Assembly (NCBI GenBank): GCA_934773085.1
Contig: CAKVMU010000005.1
Coordinates: forward strand, 1-18,030
DNA from: an uncultured Candidatus Melainabacteria bacterium
GTDB lineage: Bacteria > Cyanobacteriota > Vampirovibrionia > Gastranaerophilales > Gastranaerophilaceae
Length of the DNA stretch: 18,030 nt
Direction of reading: 5' to 3'
Positions 7,879 through 15,798 of this stretch are shown in pieces. The translations under genes and the position numbers were made by a program. Position 1 is the stretch's first letter, and each line of letters begins with the position of its first letter. Below the pieces are notes generated by a model, which saw nothing but the letters and a program-made list of their open reading frames with translations, was not told where the DNA came from and did not search any database.

Positions 7879-8631
7879 TTACGCCTCCTCCGGTGTTAAA
7901 AATTCTTTGACTTCAAAGAAGTCTTCCATTTGTTGCAATCTTCCGAACGTATCAACATTGTTTGTTCTCCAGTTAAGAGGACAAATTGAGAGGACTTCCA
8001 CAAAAGAAAATCCGCCATTTTGAACATTTGTTAAAGCTTTTTTGAAAGTAGCTTTCAGTTTCATAAAGTTTGAAACAGAAGAACGTGCTACAAATGATTT
8101 TGTCGGGTCAGCGATTGCTGCTACCATCTCTGCGGCTTTTGCAGGTTTTCCTGTGACAGAGCAATCTCTGCCGTATGGAGTAGTTTCGGTTTTTTGTCCC
8201 GGCATGGTTGTTGGTGACATTTGACCGCCTGTCATACCGTAGTTGGTGTTATTAACAACTACAATCATCATTCTTTCACCACGAACGGTTGAGTTTACGA
8301 GGTGTTGAGCACCGATTGCAAGACCGCCGCCGTCGCCCATATATGCGATTCCGATGGCTTCCGGATTTGCTCTTGTAAATCCGTAGATTACCGGAGTTGT
8401 TCTTCCGTGGTGAGTTTGAACTGTATCTACATCAAGGTAGTTCCATGCCAATAATGAACATCCGATATCGCATCCGAATACTGTTTTTTGTTGAATTCCA
8501 AGTTCATCAATTGCGCTTTCTAATGCTTTTAAAGTTATACCGTGACCGCAGCCTGGGCAAAATTTACTTGCGCCCACTTCTGCGTTTTGTGATTTTGGTA
8601 AATTTGGAGGAAGATTTAATATTTCACTCAT
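7879..8631 (-). CDS. korB: 2-oxoacid:ferredoxin oxidoreductase, beta (thiamine-diphosphate) subunit
   Basis: This catalytic subunit binds thiamine diphosphate and Mg and decarboxylates the 2-oxoacid. The 250 residues are normal for the stand-alone beta chain. FCPGCGHG (24-31) and GCDIGCS (53-59) hold conserved cysteines. The cofactor motif is MGDGGGLAIGAQH (98-110) to NNTNYGMTGGQ (127-137), with Asp100 and Asn130 as expected metal/diphosphate ligands. The SD sequence AAGGAGG (8641-8647) is written by the last alpha codons (K-E-V), and only one base separates the two genes. The motifs do not decide between 2-oxoglutarate and branched-chain 2-oxoacids. Confidence 0.94.
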   Translation of the reverse strand: MSEILNLPPNLPKSQNAEVGASKFCPGCGHGITLKALESAIDELGIQQKTVFGCDIGCSLLAWNYLDVDTVQTHHGRTTPVIYGFTRANPEAIGIAYMGDGGGLAIGAQHLVNSTVRGERMMIVVVNNTNYGMTGGQMSPTTMPGQKTETTPYGRDCSVTGKPAKAAEMVAAIADPTKSFVARSSVSNFMKLKATFKKALTNVQNGGFSFVEVLSICPLNWRTNNVDTFGRLQQMEDFFEVKEFLTPEEA

Positions 8632-8632
8632 T

Positions 8633-9730
8633 TTACATTACCTCCTTAATTATATTTTCTACTTTTCCGACAATGTCATCTCCTGTTACGCCAACGCCCA
8701 TTTTGAAGAGTGTTGAATAAGGAGTTGTAAGTCCGTAAATTTTTTCAAGAACCATTTGTGCAAGCTGTCCGTTTGCAGATTCTGTGAAAAGAAGGTGCTT
8801 AGCACGTTTTACGGCTTCTCTCAAAGGTTTTACCGCAAGCGGTCTGATTGTAATCGGTCTGAATAAGCCTGCTTTAATGCCTTTTTCACGAAGTTCGTCA
8901 ATTGCTGTTCTTGCGGAACGAGCTACTATACCGTGTGCAATTACAAGAATTTCAGCATCGTCAGCTTTGTATTCTTCCCACTCTGCAACTTCTTCTGACA
9001 TTTTTTCGTAGTCTGCTTTGTACCCTTCAAGAACTTCCATAAGTTCTTCTTCCATATTGTAAGTGTTTCTCAGGTGAGCAGATTTTCTGTCCACACCGAT
9101 TTCGCCTTCGCCGAGAAGAGCTTTTGTGGTTGGAACCATTTTAATTCCACGTGAAGCCGGATCATAAAGCAGAACCGGTTCTCTCATCTTCCCTTGATAA
9201 CCGTCTGCCAACACGTATGTCGGGAATCTGTATTTCCATGCCGTGTTGAATGCTTTAATCATATAATCGTACAAGTCTTGGTGACCTGCTGTTGAGTAAA
9301 CTATTCTAAAACCTTCACCGTTTCCGCCGAAACAAGTCAAGCGTGTTTCTTGTTGCGCATAGATAACTGTTGCAGTTGAAGGGCCGCCTCTTTGCATAAC
9401 AGCGCATACAAACGGTATTCTCATCATCTCTGCCATAGACTGTGCATCTTGCATAATGACATTACCTGGTCCCGCTGTTGCAGTAAATGCTCTTTTGCCG
9501 GCAAGAATTCCGCCTATTGTTGAAAAACCGGCAGAGATTTCATCCTCTGTTTGCAAAAATCCTGCTTCGGTTTTTGGTAAAAGTTTACACCAAGTATGCA
9601 TAATTTCATTCTGAGGTGTAATCGGGTAGCCGTACATAAACTCTGCTTCTGCGGAGTTTGCGGCATAAGCAAGCACTTCATTTCCTGTAAGGAACATTTT
9701 AGTGTCTTCTTTAATAAGTTTGTTTACCAT
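8633..9730 (-). CDS. korA: 2-oxoacid:ferredoxin oxidoreductase, alpha subunit (VorB/KorA type)
   Basis: First gene of the operon. Together the four subunits convert a 2-oxoacid, CoA and oxidised ferredoxin to acyl-CoA, CO2 and reduced ferredoxin, a hallmark of anaerobic metabolism. The 365 residues contain GYPITP (34-39), the pyrimidine-domain acid Glu62 in QTEDE, ATAGPGN (84-90) and MQRGGPST (112-119), then a C-terminal transketolase-like domain. The length and the short N-terminus (FLTGNEVLAYAA) remind me more of branched-chain VorB than of OorA, but the substrate is undecided. The start at 9730 has AAGG 8 bases upstream; Met12 (9697) is an alternative nearer to where relatives begin. Confidence 0.92.
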   Translation of the reverse strand: MVNKLIKEDTKMFLTGNEVLAYAANSAEAEFMYGYPITPQNEIMHTWCKLLPKTEAGFLQTEDEISAGFSTIGGILAGKRAFTATAGPGNVIMQDAQSMAEMMRIPFVCAVMQRGGPSTATVIYAQQETRLTCFGGNGEGFRIVYSTAGHQDLYDYMIKAFNTAWKYRFPTYVLADGYQGKMREPVLLYDPASRGIKMVPTTKALLGEGEIGVDRKSAHLRNTYNMEEELMEVLEGYKADYEKMSEEVAEWEEYKADDAEILVIAHGIVARSARTAIDELREKGIKAGLFRPITIRPLAVKPLREAVKRAKHLLFTESANGQLAQMVLEKIYGLTTPYSTLFKMGVGVTGDDIVGKVENIIKEVM

Positions 9731-9757
9731 ATTGATAACCTTCCCTTCAAAAATCTA

Positions 9758-9792
9758 TAGCAACATTATACTACTTAATTTTCTTCAATGAA
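9758..9792 (-). promoter_or_regulatory. candidate promoter of the oxidoreductase operon
   Basis: On the minus strand a perfect TATAAT (9770-9765) follows a weak TTCATT (9792-9787) after 16 bases. Transcription would start near 9758, giving a leader of roughly 28 bases with the purine-rich SD of the alpha gene. The -35 half lies inside the last codons of the AsmA-like gene, so the operon could be transcribed both by read-through and on its own. Confidence 0.5.
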
Positions 9793-12452
9793 GAAATAAA
9801 ATTATTGTGTTCCACATCACCGTCAACTTTGGTAAGGAATATCTGACAGTCTTTTTCGTCAGCATCAATTGGTGGAAGGTTTTCGAGTTCTGAAGAGTAA
9901 TAATTCTCATCAGAGGTGCTGCTTAGCGGTATTCTGTTTGCCAAGCTGTTTAGTGAAATATTTCTTAAAAATCCTCCGACACCTTTGTTTTTATTTGAGA
10001 ATTTGGTATAAATTCTCAGTATTGCATCGCTGTTTTCGAGGTTGTAGCAACCTACAATATACGCACTCAGTTGAGGTGAAGATGATTTGATTTTCAAAAG
10101 TTCAATCATGTTTTGTTTAATGTAGAGTTCTCCGGCAATCTTATTAAATTTGCCTTCCGGAATGTTTACTATATCTCCGATGGTACTCGGGCTAATCATA
10201 ACCAAAGGGTTACGGAACAGAGCAACAAACTTGAGCAGATACTCTACCAATCCTATTTTTTGAATTGTTCCGTCTTTAATATCAAATTTCATTATACCGT
10301 TAAGTTTCATTGTCTCATCTGTGTTCAGTTCAATAAAACCGCTTGATTTACCGGAAATTTCACGAGTTATGTTCAAAAGTGAAGATGACATTTTTTCGGA
10401 ATTAACATCTTTTACTCCAAGCTTAAGTTCATATTTCTTCTTTTTCAAGTCGCACAGAACTTTCAGAGAGGATATACCGTCTGCGATGTTGAATTTGCGA
10501 GCCTTAATCTCTAAAACGCTGTTTTTATCCAATGTGAGGTTTGCGTTTAGGTTTCCAAAATCTATATCTTTGTATTTACCCTCTTTTAGTTTAAACACAC
10601 ACCTTTCAACTATAAGATTGCTTATGTCAAAATCAACAGCTCCGTCCTCGTCGTTATTTGTCACAGCAGGAGCTGCGGTTTCTGTTTGATTCATTGATTG
10701 CAAAAGTTTTTCGATATCTATTTTATCTAATGAAAATTCAACATTTTTGATGATTATAGGGAATTTAACTCCATTAAAAATATCACCGGTGAATTCAAAA
10801 TTGGAACGTTTGAATCTGCCGTTTGATACAACGTGGAGATTGTCTTTGTCCGTAAAGAATTTTCCTTCTTTTATAAATATTCTCTGAGACGGAATTCTGA
10901 TGTTTTCTGCCTTAATATCCCCCTTGATTTTTGGATAATCGTGAAAATTCAAATAAAGAGCTTCGCCGTAAAAAGTTCCGCCTTTGAACATTTTTTGACC
11001 GACAAAAAGGTTAAGAAATTCGCTCGGAAGCGGATTCGGGATATTAAATCCGAACACTCTGACGATTGGAACTTCCTTTGAGCAGTCGATTTTGCCGTTG
11101 AGTGAAAGAATCGGTTTAATTTTTGAATCTTTATTGATATTTTCTGCAATAAAGTAATCGATTTTTTCAATATCCAAAGTGTTGTCTTTGAAATGCATTA
11201 ACGAATTCACTGCTCTGTCATAGCTAACAGGAGTTAATGATACACCGTCAACAAGAATGTCGCTCCCTTTTGCAAGTTTTGATGCCCATTCAATATCTAT
11301 TTTGTCATACAGAGTTTTTACAATAATTCTGGTGCCGGCTTTGCCGATTATTTTCAATGGAATTCCTGCAATCGGAGATAAGTAATCTTTTGTGAATTCG
11401 TCGTTTGCGGTAGTTTTAATAACTATATTTGAGGCGCAAGACTTTGTGTAATCTTTGATTTCACCTTCAGAAGTCAGTTTGTTATCAGGATTTTTGCCAT
11501 AATATCCCTGAATATTTTTGAGGTAGATATCGTGTTTACCAATGATTGCATCCCCTTGTGTAAGCGTGATTGGCAAATTGTTTACGGGGATTACTTTTGT
11601 AGAAAATTTATTTAGTTTAACCTTGCCGGACATATCTTTTTTTGTCATATTTATGTCAAAGTCAAAGTTGCCGGTCATATCTTTAAAAAACGCAAGCATT
11701 TCATGACCGTTTGCTACAATTAGATTTGAGTCTATAATGTCGTAAACATCTTCCATTCGGAAATTTTTTGAAGAAAGATTTAGGTTAATTCCTTTTTTTC
11801 TTGATGCGTATGCGTTTATGACCACGTGAGATTTGTTTATATCAAATACGCAATTTTTGATGTTTAAGCTTTTGTTTTGTATGTAAACGGAATTTTTATC
11901 GGAAATCCCTACTGCCAAAGTTTTATGCGGTTTTACTATTTCTGCATCAATATCAAAATGTACCGGTCGAAAATCTTTTTTCGTGTTGTCGACAAACGCA
12001 GATGCAGAAATTTTACAGTTTGTATTCTTGTCCAAAGAATACAGAATTTTACCTTCTTTTAAACCGAGGATTGAGTCATACAAATCTAAATTAAATTGGC
12101 TCTGTGTCTTGTTTTCGTTTTGCGGAAACATATTCATCAAGGAATTAACATCCGCAAAAAGATATTCGGCAAGGAGTCTGTTTACAATAAGTTTTTTTGT
12201 TGTGAAAGAGATATCCGTATCAAGATTTTTGATATCAAGTGCGTTCGGAATCTCAATTTTTTGTACCTTTAAAGAAAGCTTTGGTGCAAGGTAGGTCTTA
12301 ATTTCCGGTTTTTCTACTTTTATTTTTTGTGATGATAATAAATTATTGACAAATTTTTCATTAGAAAAAATCGCCGGAATTGCGTATAGCCAAAAGGTTA
12401 TCATCGCAATCAAAAATATTAAAATTGAACCTGCAAAAACTCTCTTTTTCAT
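9771..12452 (-). CDS. AsmA-like envelope protein
   Basis: The 893 residues have one N-terminal membrane helix (about 7-27) and then a long, repetitive beta-rich periplasmic region with few cysteines. This is the layout of the AsmA/TamB/DUF3971 group, whose members are thought to form lipid-conducting bridges between inner and outer membranes. The C-terminal part (about 700-830) has the AsmA-like pattern: IELNTDETMKLNGIMKFDIKDG, then GKFNKIAGELYIKQNMIEL and SPQLSAYIVGCYNLE. It implies a two-membrane cell. There is no SD before the ATG; a TATGAT lies 6 bases upstream (see promoter). It diverges from the WG-repeat gene and is followed 40 bases later by the oxidoreductase operon. Subfamily assignment is uncertain. 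Confidence 0.75.
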   Translation of the reverse strand: MKKRVFAGSILIFLIAMITFWLYAIPAIFSNEKFVNNLLSSQKIKVEKPEIKTYLAPKLSLKVQKIEIPNALDIKNLDTDISFTTKKLIVNRLLAEYLFADVNSLMNMFPQNENKTQSQFNLDLYDSILGLKEGKILYSLDKNTNCKISASAFVDNTKKDFRPVHFDIDAEIVKPHKTLAVGISDKNSVYIQNKSLNIKNCVFDINKSHVVINAYASRKKGINLNLSSKNFRMEDVYDIIDSNLIVANGHEMLAFFKDMTGNFDFDINMTKKDMSGKVKLNKFSTKVIPVNNLPITLTQGDAIIGKHDIYLKNIQGYYGKNPDNKLTSEGEIKDYTKSCASNIVIKTTANDEFTKDYLSPIAGIPLKIIGKAGTRIIVKTLYDKIDIEWASKLAKGSDILVDGVSLTPVSYDRAVNSLMHFKDNTLDIEKIDYFIAENINKDSKIKPILSLNGKIDCSKEVPIVRVFGFNIPNPLPSEFLNLFVGQKMFKGGTFYGEALYLNFHDYPKIKGDIKAENIRIPSQRIFIKEGKFFTDKDNLHVVSNGRFKRSNFEFTGDIFNGVKFPIIIKNVEFSLDKIDIEKLLQSMNQTETAAPAVTNNDEDGAVDFDISNLIVERCVFKLKEGKYKDIDFGNLNANLTLDKNSVLEIKARKFNIADGISSLKVLCDLKKKKYELKLGVKDVNSEKMSSSLLNITREISGKSSGFIELNTDETMKLNGIMKFDIKDGTIQKIGLVEYLLKFVALFRNPLVMISPSTIGDIVNIPEGKFNKIAGELYIKQNMIELLKIKSSSPQLSAYIVGCYNLENSDAILRIYTKFSNKNKGVGGFLRNISLNSLANRIPLSSTSDENYYSSELENLPPIDADEKDCQIFLTKVDGDVEHNNFISSLKKIK

Positions 12453-12490
12453 ACAAATATCATATCATAATTCTATGTTATTATGTTGTT
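12453..12490. promoter_or_regulatory. 38-bp divergent start region with paired -10-like hexamers
   Basis: Neither flanking gene has a Shine-Dalgarno sequence. On the minus strand TATGAT (12464-12459) ends exactly 6 bases before the AsmA-like ATG. On the plus strand TATTAT (12479-12484) ends exactly 6 bases before the WG-protein ATG. That spacing would put transcription start on the A of each ATG. No good -35 is seen on either strand, and the DNA is very AT-rich, so chance matches are possible. Confidence 0.45.
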
Positions 12491-13360
12491 ATGAAGAGAA
12501 TAATTTCGGTTTTATTAATACTGTTGATGTCAAACTTCTGTTTTGCATCCGAAGATTTAAAAATCTTTGGAGAGAACGGTTTTTTCGGATTGAAAAATTC
12601 GCAGGATGAGGTTGTGGTTAAACCCGAATATAAGAAAATGATTATTTTGGGAGAATCTTCATACATAGTTCAAAAGCGTGGAAAATTCGGATTGATTGAC
12701 TCTGATGGCAATGTTTTGGTACCTATAAAATATAATCAGGCAGAAAGAATTCTTGGCAAGTATTTGAAAATTGGGAATGCCGGCAGATATGGGCTTTATG
12801 ATGAGTATGGCAAAGCAATTTTACCTCATGAATATTCTTCAATCGATTTGCTATTCGGCGGAATGTTTTTGACCTGTAAGCACTATAAATACGGAGTTAT
12901 AAGAAATACAGGTGAAGTTATACTTGAAAACAATTTTGATGATATATATATGCCAAAACCTAATATAATAATGATAAACCACGACGGCACATGGTATGAA
13001 ATCGAACAAAAAAAGGGAGAAACGCTTGTATTGCCGGATAATATCCGTGATATCAAAGGGGATACAAATTTTTCAATAACAGAATTTGTTGTTAAACCCG
13101 GAACAGCAGCCGGATATTCGGTTGTAACAGGAACGGATTATCTTCTTAAACTTTTCTCTTCGATTTCTCCCGCTCATGAAAAAACGATTGATGAATTAAT
13201 GTTATCTAAAGGGGCTGATACTGTTTCTATATTTATAAAACTGGGTTGGCTTCCAAAGTACCCTGTGGTTTATGCAAAAAACTATTATCAAACTGTAAAA
13301 ACTCCTAACAATGGACCTTTGAGCAATGTTAAATATGAATTGAAACGTAAATTGCAATAG
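12491..13360 (+). CDS. exported WG-repeat protein
   Basis: I choose the ATG at 12491 rather than an in-frame ATG at 12380, because the extra 37 residues lie inside the divergent gene and would hide a clean signal peptide (MKRIISVLLILLMSNFCFA, cleavage after about Ala19). The mature 270 residues begin with four copies of a WG-type repeat spaced exactly 34 residues apart: FGL at 32, FGL at 66, YGL at 100, YGV at 134. Each is followed by a D/N-x-x-G turn and a hydrophobic strand such as VLVPIKY. The aromatic Trp of the family is replaced by Phe or Tyr. The C-terminal ~120 residues are not repetitive and not recognised. It is probably periplasmic or surface-bound; such repeats are usually protein-binding, but no partner can be named. 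Confidence 0.82.
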   Translation: MKRIISVLLILLMSNFCFASEDLKIFGENGFFGLKNSQDEVVVKPEYKKMIILGESSYIVQKRGKFGLIDSDGNVLVPIKYNQAERILGKYLKIGNAGRYGLYDEYGKAILPHEYSSIDLLFGGMFLTCKHYKYGVIRNTGEVILENNFDDIYMPKPNIIMINHDGTWYEIEQKKGETLVLPDNIRDIKGDTNFSITEFVVKPGTAAGYSVVTGTDYLLKLFSSISPAHEKTIDELMLSKGADTVSIFIKLGWLPKYPVVYAKNYYQTVKTPNNGPLSNVKYELKRKLQ

Positions 13361-13386
13361 GTGCGAACAGGTGATATAATCAGCAT
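13352..13386 (+). promoter_or_regulatory. near-consensus promoter predicting a leaderless transcript
   Basis: TTGCAA (13352-13357), a 17-base spacer, TATAAT (13375-13380), then 6 bases to the ATG at 13387. With usual sigma-70 geometry the first transcribed base is the A of the start codon, so the mRNA would have no 5' leader. The -35 overlaps the last codons of the WG-repeat gene. An AGGTG at 13369-13373 is too far upstream (13 bases) to be a normal ribosome site and would lie upstream of the transcript. Confidence 0.7.
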
Positions 13387-14256
13387 ATGAATTATTACAG
13401 GAAATACACACCTTATTTGTTTTTATTACCTGCAGCTGCGGTATTAATTGTGTTTTTCTTTATTCCGTTTTTTCAAACATTTTATCTGAGTTTTTTTGAT
13501 TATTCATCAAGTATTTATAACCCAACTTTTAACGGTTTGGACAATTACATAAAGCTTTTCAGAGAGCCCGTGTTCTACAAGGTTATGTTTAATACTTTTA
13601 TGTATCTTGTAATAGCAGTTCCTTTTCTGGTAACGTTTCCGCTTCTGGTTGCGATTCTTATAAACCAAAAGATTCGTGGAATAACGTTATATAAGATTAT
13701 TATCTATTTGCCCGTAATTGTTTCAATCGTAGTGGCGGCGATTGCGTTCAAATGGCTTTATGCAAACCAAGGGATTCTGAACTATTTGTTATCATTGCTC
13801 CATATCAGCCCTATCGGCTGGTTGACCGATACGGATTGGGCACTCTTTTCTGTTGCGATTGTAACGGTATGGAAAGGTGTCGGATATTATATGATGATTT
13901 ATCTGGCTTCACTAATGAGTGTTCCTCAAGATTTGTATGAAGCGTGTGATATTGATGGGGCAAATTTTTGGCAAAAGCATTTTACGGTAACAATTCCGCA
14001 TATTATGCCTACAATTGCTTTGGTATCTACAATAAGTACAATTTCTGCGATGAAAGTTTTTGCGGAAATTTACGTTATGACAAAAGGCGGTCCGCTCAAT
14101 TCTTCAAAAACCATTGTCTATTATATATATGAGCGTGCGTTTGAAAACCTTGATTTGGGTTATGCATCAGCTTTGGCGGTAGTTTTATTGATTGTGGTGA
14201 TGATATTTTCTTTAATCAATATTTTCTGCTTCGAAAGGGGTAAATACACCGAATAA
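13387..14256 (+). CDS. sugar ABC transporter permease, UgpA/MalF type
   Basis: An inner-membrane pore subunit of a CUT1 carbohydrate importer. The 289 residues carry six membrane helices: about 9-30, 70-92, 103-124, 151-174, 206-228 and 258-281. The EAA loop that docks on the ATPase is YEACDIDGANFWQKHFTVTIPHI in two parts (184-195 and 196-206), with the central D-G. The stretch TKGGPLNSSKTIVYYIYERAF (in two parts, 232-241 and 242-252) is typical of the UgpA branch. No second permease, binding protein or ATPase is encoded within this window, so its partners must lie elsewhere. The substrate cannot be read from the sequence. A glycosyltransferase starts 3 bases after its stop. Confidence 0.92.
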   Translation: MNYYRKYTPYLFLLPAAAVLIVFFFIPFFQTFYLSFFDYSSSIYNPTFNGLDNYIKLFREPVFYKVMFNTFMYLVIAVPFLVTFPLLVAILINQKIRGITLYKIIIYLPVIVSIVVAAIAFKWLYANQGILNYLLSLLHISPIGWLTDTDWALFSVAIVTVWKGVGYYMMIYLASLMSVPQDLYEACDIDGANFWQKHFTVTIPHIMPTIALVSTISTISAMKVFAEIYVMTKGGPLNSSKTIVYYIYERAFENLDLGYASALAVVLLIVVMIFSLINIFCFERGKYTE

Positions 14257-14259
14257 GTT

Positions 14260-15297
14260 ATGAAAATCCTTGTTATTACGGACTTGTATCCTGTACAAAA
14301 TAATGAAAAACACACTCCACGTACGATTTTTAACTTTGTTAAATGCTGGAAGCGTATGGGACACGAGGTGCGAGTCATCAAACCAAATTTTCTCTTGAAC
14401 TCTTTTTTGAGAGGAAAACCGTTTTATAAAAGCGGATTCTATGGTGATGTAGAAAATATAAACTATTTTCTGCCGTTTTTAGGTGAGGTTAGAAACAAGA
14501 TTCAAACCGAATTCACTCCGGATGTTGTTGTTGCACACATGCCTTCGGGAATTCTACTTGCTGACAAATTGGGGCTTCCGTTTGTGGCTGCGGTTCATGT
14601 TTCTGATATTGAGGTGTTAACAAATCCTTTGTACAAATCCCATTTCAAACCTCGTCTGGAGGCTGCCTACCGGCATGCGAGCCGTATTGCGGCGAGGTCA
14701 GATGTGTTGAAAAATAAGTTTTTAAAACTCTATCCCGAGCTTGAAAACAAAATTTTTACGGCGTATTCCGGAGTAGACGGAGCGATTCTGAGAACTTGGC
14801 AAAATCGTGAGAAAGTTCGGGTTTTGACGTGTGGGAAATTTATTAAACGCAAAAATATTGATAAAGTGATAAAAGCTTGTAACAGGTTTGAGAATATTGA
14901 ACTCACCGTTATAGGCGAGGGAAAAGAAAACTTGCGTAAACTTTCTGACAAACCGGTTTTTATGGGACAGATTTCGCATGATGAAGTGATATCGAAAATG
15001 CGTGATTCTGATATTTTTATACTCCCAAGTGAGAACGAAACCTTTGGAATGGTTTATCTTGAGGCGATGGCTGCAGGTTGTATAACGGTTTGTCGCAAAG
15101 GGGATGGTATTGACGGAATTATTAAAGACGGTGTGAACGGTTTTCTGTGTGATGATGTGGATGATGTAATAAAACGGATTCTGGGATTTGAGAATAAGGA
15201 CAGTATTTTAGCTAATGCGTACAAAACCCTGTGCGGTTTGGATGAGATGAGTGCGGCTGAAAACTATATAAATTATCTAGCCGATATTAAGCATTAG
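14260..15297 (+). CDS. glycosyltransferase, GT4 family
   Basis: It has a GT-B fold and transfers a sugar from a nucleotide donor to an unknown acceptor. The 345 residues have an N-terminal acceptor domain starting MKILVITDLYP, with the NEKHTPRTIFNFVK loop. A C-terminal donor domain begins near 187 (VRVLTCGKFIKRKNIDKV), with VIGEGKE (217-223) and the E-x7-E pair Glu260/Glu268 in ENETFGMVYLEAMAAG. This is the retaining GT4 signature. The nearest good SD, AAGGGG (14235-14240), is 19 bases from the ATG, so translation is probably coupled to the permease, whose stop lies 3 bases before. Targets could be envelope or capsule glycans. No other sugar-polymer gene is near. Confidence 0.9.
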   Translation: MKILVITDLYPVQNNEKHTPRTIFNFVKCWKRMGHEVRVIKPNFLLNSFLRGKPFYKSGFYGDVENINYFLPFLGEVRNKIQTEFTPDVVVAHMPSGILLADKLGLPFVAAVHVSDIEVLTNPLYKSHFKPRLEAAYRHASRIAARSDVLKNKFLKLYPELENKIFTAYSGVDGAILRTWQNREKVRVLTCGKFIKRKNIDKVIKACNRFENIELTVIGEGKENLRKLSDKPVFMGQISHDEVISKMRDSDIFILPSENETFGMVYLEAMAAGCITVCRKGDGIDGIIKDGVNGFLCDDVDDVIKRILGFENKDSILANAYKTLCGLDEMSAAENYINYLADIKH

Positions 15298-15371
15298 GGA
15301 TTCTCATTATATCTTGAAAAACTAGACAAAATGGTGATTTAAGTCACTGCAGAACAAATTACAATTTCTGT

Positions 15372-15396
15372 AGGGATGAAAAATTCCCTTTTGGAG
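15372..15396 (+). promoter_or_regulatory. small hairpin next to the SD of the 103-residue gene
   Basis: AGGGA (15372-15376) can pair with TCCCT (15385-15389) around an 8-base loop, followed by TTTT and then GGAG (15393-15396), 8 bases before the ATG. A second short pairing, CAGAA with TTCTG, lies just upstream. The stems are only 5 bp, so this may be a weak attenuator or nothing. Confidence 0.3.
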
Positions 15397-15404
15397 ATAT
15401 TGCT

Positions 15405-15716
15405 ATGGAAAACTTTCAGAACAAATATTTGGAAATAAAAAATATTAATAAAGATGTTGTAAACTGGGTTGAAGACATTGCCGAGGAAAATAACTGCCGT
15501 ATAGAACGTAAAGAATGGAAAAGCAAATACAACAGTTATGTGGTATACGATTATGAACCGTTTTGTTCTGAGGGGTTTGAGATTAATATTCTTTTAAGCT
15601 CGTTCGATATTTCGTATTTGAACTTCATTAAATACCTGTATAACGAAAAAATGTCCACAATAGAGTATTTGGATAACTGCGCAAAAATACCTTCAGTGCG
15701 GAATTATATTATGTAA
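15405..15716 (+). CDS. small hypothetical protein (103 aa)
   Basis: I do not recognise this protein. It is soluble-looking and mixed-charge, with no signal peptide or membrane helix. It starts MENFQNKYLEIKNINKD, has a basic-aromatic middle (RKEWKSKYNSYVVYDYEPF) and ends with a probable helical segment (LNFIKYLYNEKMSTIEYLDNC). Two cysteines lie in the second half and one near residue 30. It has a good SD (GGAG, 8 bases) and a 107-base upstream gap, so it is probably its own short transcription unit. Codon use looks like its neighbours. It precedes the aminotransferase, which has a separate promoter. Confidence 0.72.
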   Translation: MENFQNKYLEIKNINKDVVNWVEDIAEENNCRIERKEWKSKYNSYVVYDYEPFCSEGFEINILLSSFDISYLNFIKYLYNEKMSTIEYLDNCAKIPSVRNYIM

Positions 15717-15738
15717 AAATTCAGTATTAAAACTAATT

Positions 15739-15773
15739 TTGACTTTTCTTGATGCGTTTTATATAATGTATCC
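15739..15773 (+). promoter_or_regulatory. near-consensus sigma-70 promoter of the aminotransferase gene
   Basis: TTGACT (15739-15744), a 17-base spacer and TATAAT (15762-15767). Transcription should start near 15774, leaving a 25-base leader with GAGG (15785-15788) placed 10 bases before the ATG. It is the best promoter in the window. Confidence 0.85.
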
Positions 15774-15798
15774 ACATGTAGAGTGAGGATAGCTTAGA

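Noticed and set aside
12380..12490. N-terminal extension of the WG-repeat protein to an upstream in-frame ATG
   Set aside because: It overlaps the start of the divergent AsmA-like gene and would bury a clear signal peptide that begins at 12491.
15314..15342. TTGAAA-17-ATTTAA as promoter for the 103-residue gene
   Set aside because: The -10 is a poor match and there are several equally weak choices (for example TACAAT at 15360-15365); no single one is supported.
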